A stretch of 44,702 nt of DNA. It comes from Flavobacterium psychrophilum. Lineage in GTDB: Bacteria > Bacteroidota > Bacteroidia > Flavobacteriales > Flavobacteriaceae. Below are positions 38,354 through 44,702 of the stretch, piece by piece. The position numbers were made by a program, and so were the translations under genes. The stretch lies in the NCBI GenBank assembly GCA_945905915.1, contig CAMDQL010000005.1:1-44702 (forward strand), in the 5' to 3' direction. Under the pieces are notes generated by a model that made no database searches, was not told the DNA's origin, and worked only from the letters and a program-made list of their open reading frames with translations. Every line of letters starts with the position of its first letter. Positions within the stretch are counted from its first letter, which is position 1.

Positions 38354-39337
38354 ATGATTTTAGTTACAGGCGCAACAGGTTTAGTCGGTTCACATTTATT
38401 AGTGCAACTTCTTCAAGAAAATGAGGAAGTAAAAGCTATGTTTCGTTCTGAAAAACAAATTGAACAGACAAAAAAAATATTTAAACATAAAAACCAAATT
38501 GCTTTATTTGAAAAAATCAATTGGGTAAAAGGCGATATAACGGATATTCCATCGCTGGAAAAAGCATTTGAACAAGTAACTCATGTGTACCATTGTGCAG
38601 CCGTAGTTTCTTTTGAACCTAAAGAAGAAACCCTTATTCGAAAAGTCAATATCGAAGGAACTGCCAATGTTGTAAATTGTTGCATTGATTTTAAGGTGAA
38701 AAAGTTGTGCCATGTAAGTTCAATTGCTGCACTTGGAGACAAAAAACAATCGGAACATTTGATTACTGAAGCCACCGAATGGAACGCTGAAAAACAACAC
38801 AGCGATTATGCCATAACTAAATATGGTGCCGAAATGGAAGTTTGGCGTGGTTTTCAGGAAGGGCTTGATGTGGTAATTGTAAATCCAGGAGTGATTTTTG
38901 GCTTCGGTTTTTCAAACCTTGGAAGTGATTTGTTCATTCAATGGGTAAAAAATAACATTCCGTTTTATACTAATGGAACTATTGGAATTGTGGGGGTTCA
39001 TGACGTAGTCACAGTAATGCACACATTGATGAAAAGCGCTGTTTCTGGTGAACGATATATTGTTGTGGGAGAAAACTGTACTTATAAAGAGTTATTTTAT
39101 TATATAGCAACTTTATTGAACACAAAGCCTCCGTATATTTATGCTTCAAAAACGATGACTGTTATAGCTTGGCGCATGGATTGGTTGTGGTCAAAAATAA
39201 CTAATAGCAAAAGAAAATTAACAAAATCAACGTCTGCATCATCTCACGAAAATGACAGCTATTCTTCAGAAAAAATAGAAAACGCCATAAACATAACGTT
39301 TCAAAAGAAAGAAGTGTTTTTAAAAGATGTTATTTGA
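38354..39337 (+). CDS. NAD-dependent epimerase/dehydratase (extended SDR)
   Basis: A 327-residue extended short-chain dehydrogenase. The NAD(P)-binding TGATGLVG is at about 5-12, CHVSSIAALG supplies the catalytic Ser region, and the YxxxK catalytic pair is in DYAITKYGAE. NPGVIFG follows, as in nucleoside-sugar epimerases and dihydroflavonol-reductase-like enzymes. The substrate is unknown. The 4-nt distance from the -7 box suggests a leaderless mRNA. Its stop overlaps the end of the DUF4296 gene by 8 nt. Confidence 0.88.
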   Translation: MILVTGATGLVGSHLLVQLLQENEEVKAMFRSEKQIEQTKKIFKHKNQIALFEKINWVKGDITDIPSLEKAFEQVTHVYHCAAVVSFEPKEETLIRKVNIEGTANVVNCCIDFKVKKLCHVSSIAALGDKKQSEHLITEATEWNAEKQHSDYAITKYGAEMEVWRGFQEGLDVVIVNPGVIFGFGFSNLGSDLFIQWVKNNIPFYTNGTIGIVGVHDVVTVMHTLMKSAVSGERYIVVGENCTYKELFYYIATLLNTKPPYIYASKTMTVIAWRMDWLWSKITNSKRKLTKSTSASSHENDSYSSEKIENAINITFQKKEVFLKDVI

Positions 39338-39689
39338 TTTTTTCTTTGCCTGGAGAAGCAATTGAATCGGCTGCGACTTCTTCATCTAAACGGTCTAGCA
39401 CTTCCTGATACATTTTTTTGTATTGCTTAACATCTGCAGCATAATAACGCTGATTTTGATGAAAAGTGAGACTATCAATAGCATATTTTTTATAAATGTA
39501 AGTACTGCTATTGATTTGCTTTTCCGATAATTTTAAAGGCATTGAACCATCGGCAGCTTGCAAAATAGCAATATCAAATAAAATATTGGTCATTACTTCT
39601 TCGTCCAATAAATTATCGGGCTTAGGCACCGGATTATTGGAACAAGCTAGCAAACAAATTGCGCATAAACCTAAAACTAACTTTTTCAT
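39330..39689 (-). CDS. DUF4296 family lipoprotein
   Basis: A 119-residue lipoprotein that I recognise as DUF4296, found in Bacteroidetes. The signal peptide MKKLVLGLCAICLLAC puts the lipidated Cys at 16. The mature part has PDNLLDEEVMTNILFDIAILQAA and HQNQRYYAADVKQYKKMYQEVLDRLDEE, the family pattern. It has no acidic cluster after Cys, so it probably faces the periplasm. Function is unknown. It begins directly after the dihydroorotase stop; the order mannosyltransferase-dihydroorotase-DUF4296 is, to my knowledge, conserved in Flavobacteriia. Confidence 0.85.
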   Translation of the reverse strand: MKKLVLGLCAICLLACSNNPVPKPDNLLDEEVMTNILFDIAILQAADGSMPLKLSEKQINSSTYIYKKYAIDSLTFHQNQRYYAADVKQYKKMYQEVLDRLDEEVAADSIASPGKEKIK

Positions 39690-41036
39690 TTATACAGTTC
39701 TTTCAAATAATAAACGTAGGCCGGCATTTTTTTCTTTGATTTTGCCATTAGCGTAAACTAACTTTCCATTGACAAAAGTATGTGTTACTCGTGATTTGAA
39801 ATTATACCCTTCAAAAGGAGACCAACCACATTTTGCTAAGATATTTTCTTTTTTAACGTTCCAAGGTAAATAAGCATTTATAATGGCAATATCTGCAAAA
39901 TAGCCTTCTTTTATAAATCCGCGTTTTTCAATTTTGAATATTTTTGCTGGATTATGACAAAATTTTTCTACAATTTTTTCTACTGATATTTTTCCTTGAT
40001 GATGCGCTTCAAACAATGCTACAAGCGCATGTTGCACTAAAGGACCGCCCGAAGGACAAGTAGTATATGGATTTGATTTTTCTTCTAATGTATGTGGCGC
40101 GTGATCGGTTGCAATAACATCTATTCGATCATCTAATAACGCTTTCCAAAGCGCGTCTTTATCTGCTTGTGTTTTTACAGCCGGATTCCATTTAATAAGC
40201 GAACCTTTTGTTTCATAATCGGCATCAGTAAACCATAAGTGGTGAATACAAACTTCGGCCGTAATTTGCTTTTTTTCTAACGGAATTTTATTGGTAAATA
40301 AATCCAATTCTTTAGCGGTTGACAAATGAAAAACATGTAAACGTGCGCCTGTTTTTTTTGCCAATGCTATTACTCTTTCTGTAGATTTATAACACGCTTC
40401 AACACTTCTAATTTCGGGATGTTTATCAACAGGAATATCATCGCCATAAATTTCCTTAAATTTAGCTAAGTTATTCTTTACAATTTGTTCGTCTTCACTA
40501 TGTACTGCAATTAATAACTTAGTATTGGAAAATATTTTTTCTAACGACGCGGTACTGTCTACTAACATATCACCTGTTGAAGAACCTAAAAACAATTTTA
40601 ATCCAGCAACATTTCGCGGATTTGTTTTTAGAATTTCTTCTAAATTATCATTTGTCCCGCCCATCATAAAAGAATAATTAGCGTAAGATGATTGGGCTGC
40701 AATTTGGTATTTATCTTCTAAAAGTTCTTGTGTAACCGCATTTGGAACGGTATTGGGTTGTTCAATAAAGGATGTAATTCCACCAGCCACTGCTGCTCTA
40801 CTTTCGGTTTCAATGGTGCCTTTATGGGTAAGTCCTGGTTCTCTAAAATGCACTTGATCATCAATAGCACCCGGAATAACATAACTCCCTTCGGCGTCAA
40901 TAATTACGCAACTTGAGGATTTAGGACTAATTTTTTGGGCAATTTCAGTAATTAATTCATTTTCAATTAATATATCCCCTTCAAAAACGACACCTTCATT
41001 TACAATTTTGGCATTTCTAATTAAATATGTACTCAT
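39690..41036 (-). CDS. Dihydroorotase or dihydroorotase-like amidohydrolase
   Basis: A 448-residue amidohydrolase-superfamily protein of the long (class I) dihydroorotase group, which closes carbamoyl-aspartate to dihydroorotate in pyrimidine synthesis. Visible are DDQVHFREPGLTHKG, the Lys of GLKLFLGSSTGDM (carbamylated metal ligand), AVHSEDE, LHVFHLST, and the catalytic Asp in DVIATDHAPHT. The first HxH zinc motif reads Q61-V-H63, so one metal ligand is Gln. It shares its boundary with the mannosyltransferase upstream (41036) and abuts DUF4296. Activity is likely but not certain because of that change. Confidence 0.87.
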   Translation of the reverse strand: MSTYLIRNAKIVNEGVVFEGDILIENELITEIAQKISPKSSSCVIIDAEGSYVIPGAIDDQVHFREPGLTHKGTIETESRAAVAGGITSFIEQPNTVPNAVTQELLEDKYQIAAQSSYANYSFMMGGTNDNLEEILKTNPRNVAGLKLFLGSSTGDMLVDSTASLEKIFSNTKLLIAVHSEDEQIVKNNLAKFKEIYGDDIPVDKHPEIRSVEACYKSTERVIALAKKTGARLHVFHLSTAKELDLFTNKIPLEKKQITAEVCIHHLWFTDADYETKGSLIKWNPAVKTQADKDALWKALLDDRIDVIATDHAPHTLEEKSNPYTTCPSGGPLVQHALVALFEAHHQGKISVEKIVEKFCHNPAKIFKIEKRGFIKEGYFADIAIINAYLPWNVKKENILAKCGWSPFEGYNFKSRVTHTFVNGKLVYANGKIKEKNAGLRLLFERTV

Positions 41037-41758
41037 TATAATCTATTAAATATTTTTCGTAATCGAAGCATTATTACTCCTACTACAGCTTCGCGAATAA
41101 TTCCGCTACTCATTTTTGATTGTCCTTTGGTTCTGTCGGTAAAAATAATTGGAACTTCTTCAATTATAAATTGATTGGTGAACGCTCTATATTTCATTTC
41201 TATTTGGAAAGCATATCCGACAAATTTAATTCGGTCGAGATTAATATGCTCTAAAACAATTCGTTTATAACATTTGAAACCTGCGGTTGCATCTGCAATT
41301 TTCATTCCCGTTATCATTCGCACATAAACCGATGCAAAATAAGAGAGCAATACTCTACTCAAAGGCCAATTTACCACATTAACACCGTTTGAATATCGCG
41401 AACCAATAGCAAGATCAGCTCCGTTTTCACAAGCAAATAATAGCTTTTCTAAATCGGTTGGATTGTGAGAAAAATCGGCATCCATTTCAAAAATATAGTC
41501 ATACCCTTTATTAAGCGCCCATTTAAAACCGTGCACATAAGCAGTTCCTAAACCCGCTTTCTTTGTGCGTACTTCCAAAAATAATTGGTCTTGAAATTGA
41601 TCTTGAAGTTCGGCTACTTTTTGAGCCGTTCCATCTGGTGAATTATCATCAACAATTAACACATGAAAAGTGGTGGGCAATGCAAAAACTGCCGTAATTA
41701 TTGCTTCAATATTTTCGATTTCATTGTAAGTAGGAATGATGACAATACCTTTGGCCAT
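41036..41758 (-). CDS. Polyprenol monophosphomannose synthase (GT2)
   Basis: A family 2 glycosyltransferase expected to move mannose from GDP-mannose to a polyprenyl phosphate, giving the donor for protein O-mannosylation or glycan assembly in the periplasm. The 240-residue form from the ATG at 41758 starts MAKGIVIIPTYNEIENI. It has VDDNSPDGT, the DxD motif in EMDADFSHNP, and the TDRTKGQSKMS segment of the DPM1 type. No C-terminal membrane domain is seen. An ATG 24 nt upstream overlaps the -7 box (41780-41787) and so is rejected. Confidence 0.92.
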   Translation of the reverse strand: MAKGIVIIPTYNEIENIEAIITAVFALPTTFHVLIVDDNSPDGTAQKVAELQDQFQDQLFLEVRTKKAGLGTAYVHGFKWALNKGYDYIFEMDADFSHNPTDLEKLLFACENGADLAIGSRYSNGVNVVNWPLSRVLLSYFASVYVRMITGMKIADATAGFKCYKRIVLEHINLDRIKFVGYAFQIEMKYRAFTNQFIIEEVPIIFTDRTKGQSKMSSGIIREAVVGVIMLRLRKIFNRL

Positions 41759-41779
41759 TTCAAGTATACTATTATGGAA

Positions 41780-41787
41780 CAAAAATA
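41780..41787 (-). promoter_or_regulatory. -7 promoter box of the mannosyltransferase-dihydroorotase-DUF4296 operon
   Basis: Minus-strand TATTTTTG, exact, 21 nt before the chosen ATG. It overlaps the alternative upstream ATG and so decides the start. Confidence 0.6.
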
Positions 41788-41848
41788 AGCTATTTTCGTT
41801 TGAAAATTCTTAATAATTTTATAATAATTATTATCATAGTATTTTTTG

Positions 41849-41856
41849 TAATTTTG
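41849..41856 (+). promoter_or_regulatory. -7 promoter box of the DUF4271 gene
   Basis: TAATTTTG, exact, followed by CACC; only 7 nt to the ATG, so the leader is very short or absent. Confidence 0.55.
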
Positions 41857-41863
41857 CACCAAT

Positions 41864-42529
41864 ATGTTAGGAATAGAATTACACGAACGAATTATCGAAA
41901 GCAAAGATTGGGCTACCCTATTATTTGTGCTATGTCTCGTTATCGTTACCGTGAATAAATCTATTTCATGGGTTCGATTTTCAGAGTTTATTCGATTGGC
42001 TTATTCTACAAAATACAATAAAATCTATCGCGATAGCGGAAACTTACTCGATGGCTTTACGGTTTCTATGTTTGTTTTACAATTGATTTCGTTTTCATTT
42101 TTTATTTTATTAGTAGTTCAGCAATTTGAAACGCAACAAAAAGATCCAATCATACTTTACATTCAAGTTTTTACTCTGTTAAGCGTATTCGTTCTATCAA
42201 AGTATTTAATTGAAAAAATTATTGCTACGGCTTTTAAAATTGAAGCTTTTTCCGAACAATTTAACTTACTGAAAGTGAATTACAGAACGTATTTGAGTTT
42301 GCTTCTTCTACCTATTAATATTATAATTTTTTATAATCCCATTGATTCAAATCTATTTTTCTGGGTTTTAATTAGTTTGCTGTTTGGAATAAATGTCATT
42401 ACCTACATTATTGCACTTAAATTATATCAAAATTTACTGTTACGCAAAATATTTTATTTTATTTTGTATCTTTGCACCCTTGAAATAGCCCCTTACTATT
42501 TCATTTATAATTGGTTTACAAAAAATTAG
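41864..42529 (+). CDS. DUF4271 family membrane protein
   Basis: A 221-residue integral membrane protein with about six hydrophobic helices, matching the Bacteroidetes DUF4271 family by its layout. A first helix lies at about 18-32, a cytoplasmic segment SEFIRLAYSTKYNKIYRDSGNLLDGFTVSMFVLQLISF follows, and the C-terminal end is EIAPYYFIYNWF. Function is unknown. It directly precedes hemD, an order I know as common in Flavobacteriia, which may point to heme-related membrane work; this is inference. Confidence 0.85.
   Translation: MLGIELHERIIESKDWATLLFVLCLVIVTVNKSISWVRFSEFIRLAYSTKYNKIYRDSGNLLDGFTVSMFVLQLISFSFFILLVVQQFETQQKDPIILYIQVFTLLSVFVLSKYLIEKIIATAFKIEAFSEQFNLLKVNYRTYLSLLLLPINIIIFYNPIDSNLFFWVLISLLFGINVITYIIALKLYQNLLLRKIFYFILYLCTLEIAPYYFIYNWFTKN
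42467..42474 (+). promoter_or_regulatory. Internal -7 promoter box before hemD
   Basis: TATCTTTG inside the 3' end of the DUF4271 gene, followed by CACCCTTGAAATAGCC, nearly the same run as after the rpsP box. It would give a leader of about 60 nt. Confidence 0.55.
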
Positions 42530-42538
42530 AGAGAAATT

Positions 42539-43297
42539 ATGTCAAATTTGAAAGTGAAAACAATTTTAGTTTCACAACCAGAGCCTAAAGTAGAAAATTC
42601 TCCTTATTTTGAGTTGCAGAATAAACTCAAGGTAAAAGTTGATTTTAGACCTTTCATTCATGTAGAAGGTGTTCCGGCTAAAGAGGTAAGGGCTCAGAAA
42701 ATCGACTTAAACAATTTTACTGCTATTATTTTAACCAGTAGAAATTCGGTTGACCATTTTTTTAGAGTGGCAGAAGAAATGCGCTATAAAGTTCCTGAAG
42801 ATTTGAAATATTTTTGTCAGTCTGAAGCGGTTGCGTTTTATCTACAGCGATATGTGGTGTACAGAAAAAGAAAGATTTATGTGGGTCAAAAAGATTTTGC
42901 CGATTTATCTCCATTGATAAAAAAATACAAAGACGAAAAATTCTTATTACCTTCTTCAGATCAATTGAATGCTGATGTTCCGCCAACACTTGATGCATTG
43001 AAAGTAGATTGGACTAAAGGAACTTTCTATAAAACAGTAATGAGTGATTTGTCAGATTTGAAAGACGTTTATTATGATGTGTTGGCCTTTTTTAGTCCAA
43101 CAGGAATTAAATCATTGTTTATGAATTTTCCAGATTTTAAACAAAACAATACTCGAATAGCTGTTTTTGGAAGTACTACTCAAAAAGAAGCATTAGAACA
43201 CGGATTACGTATAGATATTATGGCGCCTAGCCCAGGAACACCTTCTATGACTGGTGCGCTTGAAAAGTATGTAGCCGAAGCCAATAAAGGAAAATAA
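42539..43297 (+). CDS. hemD: Uroporphyrinogen-III synthase
   Basis: Cyclises hydroxymethylbilane to uroporphyrinogen III with inversion of ring D, in heme and siroheme synthesis. The 252-residue protein has the two-domain HemD layout: TILVSQPEP near the start, ALILTSRNSVDHFF-type segment as AIILTSRNSVDHFF, LPSSDQLNADVPPTLDAL in the middle, and the C-terminal YDVLAFFSPTGIKSLF and IAVFGSTTQKEALEHGLRIDIMAPSPGTPSM. Sequence is poorly conserved in this family, but these landmarks fit. It starts 9 nt after the DUF4271 gene. Confidence 0.92.
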   Translation: MSNLKVKTILVSQPEPKVENSPYFELQNKLKVKVDFRPFIHVEGVPAKEVRAQKIDLNNFTAIILTSRNSVDHFFRVAEEMRYKVPEDLKYFCQSEAVAFYLQRYVVYRKRKIYVGQKDFADLSPLIKKYKDEKFLLPSSDQLNADVPPTLDALKVDWTKGTFYKTVMSDLSDLKDVYYDVLAFFSPTGIKSLFMNFPDFKQNNTRIAVFGSTTQKEALEHGLRIDIMAPSPGTPSMTGALEKYVAEANKGK

Positions 43298-43310
43298 TTA
43301 ATGGTATATA

Positions 43311-43341
43311 AAAAAAGTCCCGAAAATTTCGGGACTTTTTT
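43311..43341. terminator. Bidirectional terminator between hemD and pckA
   Basis: AAAAAGTCCCGAAA-ATTTCGGGACTTTTT: a long stem with A and T tracts on both sides, serving both convergent genes. Confidence 0.92.
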
Positions 43342-43358
43342 GTGAAATACTATTTCGA

Positions 43359-44702
43359 TTATCCTAATTGCGGACCAGCAGCAACTAGGTTTTTACCTTC
43401 TTCGTTATCAGTATATTGGACAAAGTTTTTAACAAATCTTGAAGCTAAGTCATCGGCCTTAGTTTGCCATTGCGTTGCGTCAGCATACGTATCTCTTGGA
43501 TCTAAAATAGCAGGATTTACATCATGTAAAGCAGTTGGCACTTCAAAGTTGAATACTGGAATTATTTTTGTTTCTGCCTTTTCGATAGAACCCTCTAAAA
43601 TTGCATCAATAATTGCTCTAGTGTCTTTAATTGAAATACGTTTTCCTGTTCCATTCCAGCCCGTGTTGACCATGTAGGCAGTGGCGTTGTGTTGCTCCAT
43701 TTTTTTAACCAATTCCTCGCCATATTTAGTAGGATGTAAGGATAAAAATGCTTTTCCAAAACAAGCCGAAAAAGTTGGTTCTGGTTGGGTTACTCCTCTT
43801 TCTGTGCCCGCTAATTTTGCAGTAAACCCAGATAAGAAGTAATATTTTGTTTGCTCAGGTGTTAATTTAGAAACTGGAGGCATTACTCCGAATGCATCTG
43901 CTGTTAAGAAAATAACTTTGGTAGCGTGTCCTGCCTTTGAAACCGGGCGAACAATATTATCAATATGGTAAATAGGATAAGAAACACGTGTGTTTTGCGT
44001 AACCGAACCGTCTTTAAAATCAATTTTTCCTGAGGCGTCTAACGTTACATTTTCTAAAAGAGCGTCTTTTTTGATAGCTCCGAAGATATCTGGCTCATTT
44101 TCAGCACTCAAATCAATGGTTTTAGCATAACAGCCACCTTCAAAATTAAACACTCCCGAATCGTCCCATCCGTGCTCATCATCGCCAATTAACTCGCGTT
44201 TTGGATCTGTAGATAAGGTTGTTTTTCCAGTTCCAGATAATCCAAAAAATACCGCTACATCTCCAGCTGCACCTTTATTAGCAGAACAGTGCATAGAAGC
44301 CATACCTTTAAGTGGTAAATAATAGTTCATCATAGAAAACAAACCTTTTTTCATTTCGCCACCATACCAAGTTCCACCAATCAATTGAATTTTTTCGGTT
44401 AAATTAAACGCAACGTATACTTCCGAATTTAATCCGTGAGCAGCGTAATCTTTAAAAGATGTTTTAGAACCGTTCATCACTACAAAATCTGGTTCGCCAA
44501 AGTTTTCTAATTCAGCATCTGTAGGACGAATGAACATGTTTTTTACAAAATGTGCTTGCCAAGCCACTTCCATAATAAACCGTACTTTTAAACGAGTATC
44601 TTCATTTGCGCCACAAAACGCATCCACTACATATAGTTTTTTTCCAGAAAGTTGTTGAACTGTATTCTCTTTTAAAGCATTCCAAGTGGTTTGAGAAATG
44701 GG
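43359..44702 (-). CDS. pckA: Phosphoenolpyruvate carboxykinase (ATP), 5' end beyond the window
   Basis: Converts oxaloacetate and ATP to phosphoenolpyruvate and CO2, the entry step of gluconeogenesis. The reading frame stays open to the right edge (codons for [13 protein letters not shown] precede the visible VVDAFCGA), so about 447 residues are present and roughly the first 90 are missing. Seen are the kinase-1a P-loop [13 protein letters not shown], the kinase-2 metal motif [11 protein letters not shown], the [12 protein letters not shown] lysine/Arg region, and the C-terminal [20 protein letters not shown]. The subtype is the ATP-dependent bacterial enzyme. It ends at a shared terminator with hemD. 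Confidence 0.96.
   Translation of the reverse strand, partial: PISQTTWNALKENTVQQLSGKKLYVVDAFCGANEDTRLKVRFIMEVAWQAHFVKNMFIRPTDAELENFGEPDFVVMNGSKTSFKDYAAHGLNSEVYVAFNLTEKIQLIGGTWYGGEMKKGLFSMMNYYLPLKGMASMHCSANKGAAGDVAVFFGLSGTGKTTLSTDPKRELIGDDEHGWDDSGVFNFEGGCYAKTIDLSAENEPDIFGAIKKDALLENVTLDASGKIDFKDGSVTQNTRVSYPIYHIDNIVRPVSKAGHATKVIFLTADAFGVMPPVSKLTPEQTKYYFLSGFTAKLAGTERGVTQPEPTFSACFGKAFLSLHPTKYGEELVKKMEQHNATAYMVNTGWNGTGKRISIKDTRAIIDAILEGSIEKAETKIIPVFNFEVPTALHDVNPAILDPRDTYADATQWQTKADDLASRFVKNFVQYTDNEEGKNLVAAGPQLG

Overview
The window looks like the chromosome of a member of Flavobacteriaceae, most likely Flavobacterium or a close relative. It is AT-rich and has almost no Shine-Dalgarno sequences. Bacteroidetes promoters of the TTG-N19-21-TAnnTTTG type can be read before many genes. 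Family content agrees: T9SS type A sorting domains, DUF4271, DUF4296, DUF4301 and DUF6252 proteins, a TonB-dependent receptor with a carboxypeptidase-regulatory-like N-domain, and a DnaE with a fused proofreading exonuclease. It is a housekeeping region. I see no prophage, integrase, transposase, CRISPR array or defence island.

Layout. 1-3300 (minus): phosphopantetheinyl transferase, PnuC, DUF4301 and ArfB in an overlapping set, with the 5' part of a probable TPP riboswitch at the left edge. 3.4-4.8 kb: ahcY. 4.8-8.8 kb (minus): MmcQ/YjbR, four-helix-bundle protein, cyclase, hemW, ruvC and a lipoprotein. 8.8-11.1 kb: DUF456 protein, tRNA-Asp, DUF58 protein and thioredoxin. 11.2-16.5 kb (minus): dnaE and a DUF6252 lipoprotein. 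16.7-20.9 kb (plus): rpsP-rimM-trmN6, a glutaryl-CoA-dehydrogenase-like enzyme and DUF3050. 20.9-23.8 kb (minus): an iron-sulfur/redox set of Mrp, NifU-type scaffold, FNR-like reductase and 2Fe-2S ferredoxin. 23.9-25.6 kb (minus): trmB, LysE-type exporter and ATL protein. 25.7-27.6 kb (plus): LpxH-like phosphoesterase and glycosyltransferase. 27.5-35.9 kb: a PhoR/PhoB-like two-component system divergent from a TonB receptor, a surface lipoprotein and two T9SS-sorted proteins. 35.9-41.8 kb: LuxE-like protein, tyrS, epimerase, DUF4296, dihydroorotase homologue and polyprenol-phosphate mannosyltransferase. 41.8-44.7 kb: DUF4271, hemD and pckA, which is cut by the right edge.

The most unusual signal is not a gene. 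At least ten loci carry runs of degenerate 7-bp units in strict phase, many built on AGTnnnn or its complement, and two more carry a related 6/7-bp form. They occupy intergenic gaps, the dnaE 5' leader, the divergent tyrS/epimerase spacer and the fnr-fdx junction, where they form a 24-bp perfect inverted repeat. Two have entered genes in frame and encode extra linker peptides: about 24 residues in the phosphopantetheinyl transferase and about 11 in HemW. The pattern resembles the heptanucleotide STRR repeats of filamentous cyanobacteria. Other points worth a look are three genes whose promoter -7 box ends exactly 4 nt before the ATG (candidate leaderless mRNAs), a three-hairpin segment beside tRNA-Asp, a phage-fibre-like module inside a lipoprotein, and a Gln in place of the first zinc-binding His in the dihydroorotase homologue.

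All functional calls come from reading the sequence and from family knowledge. No database search was run.
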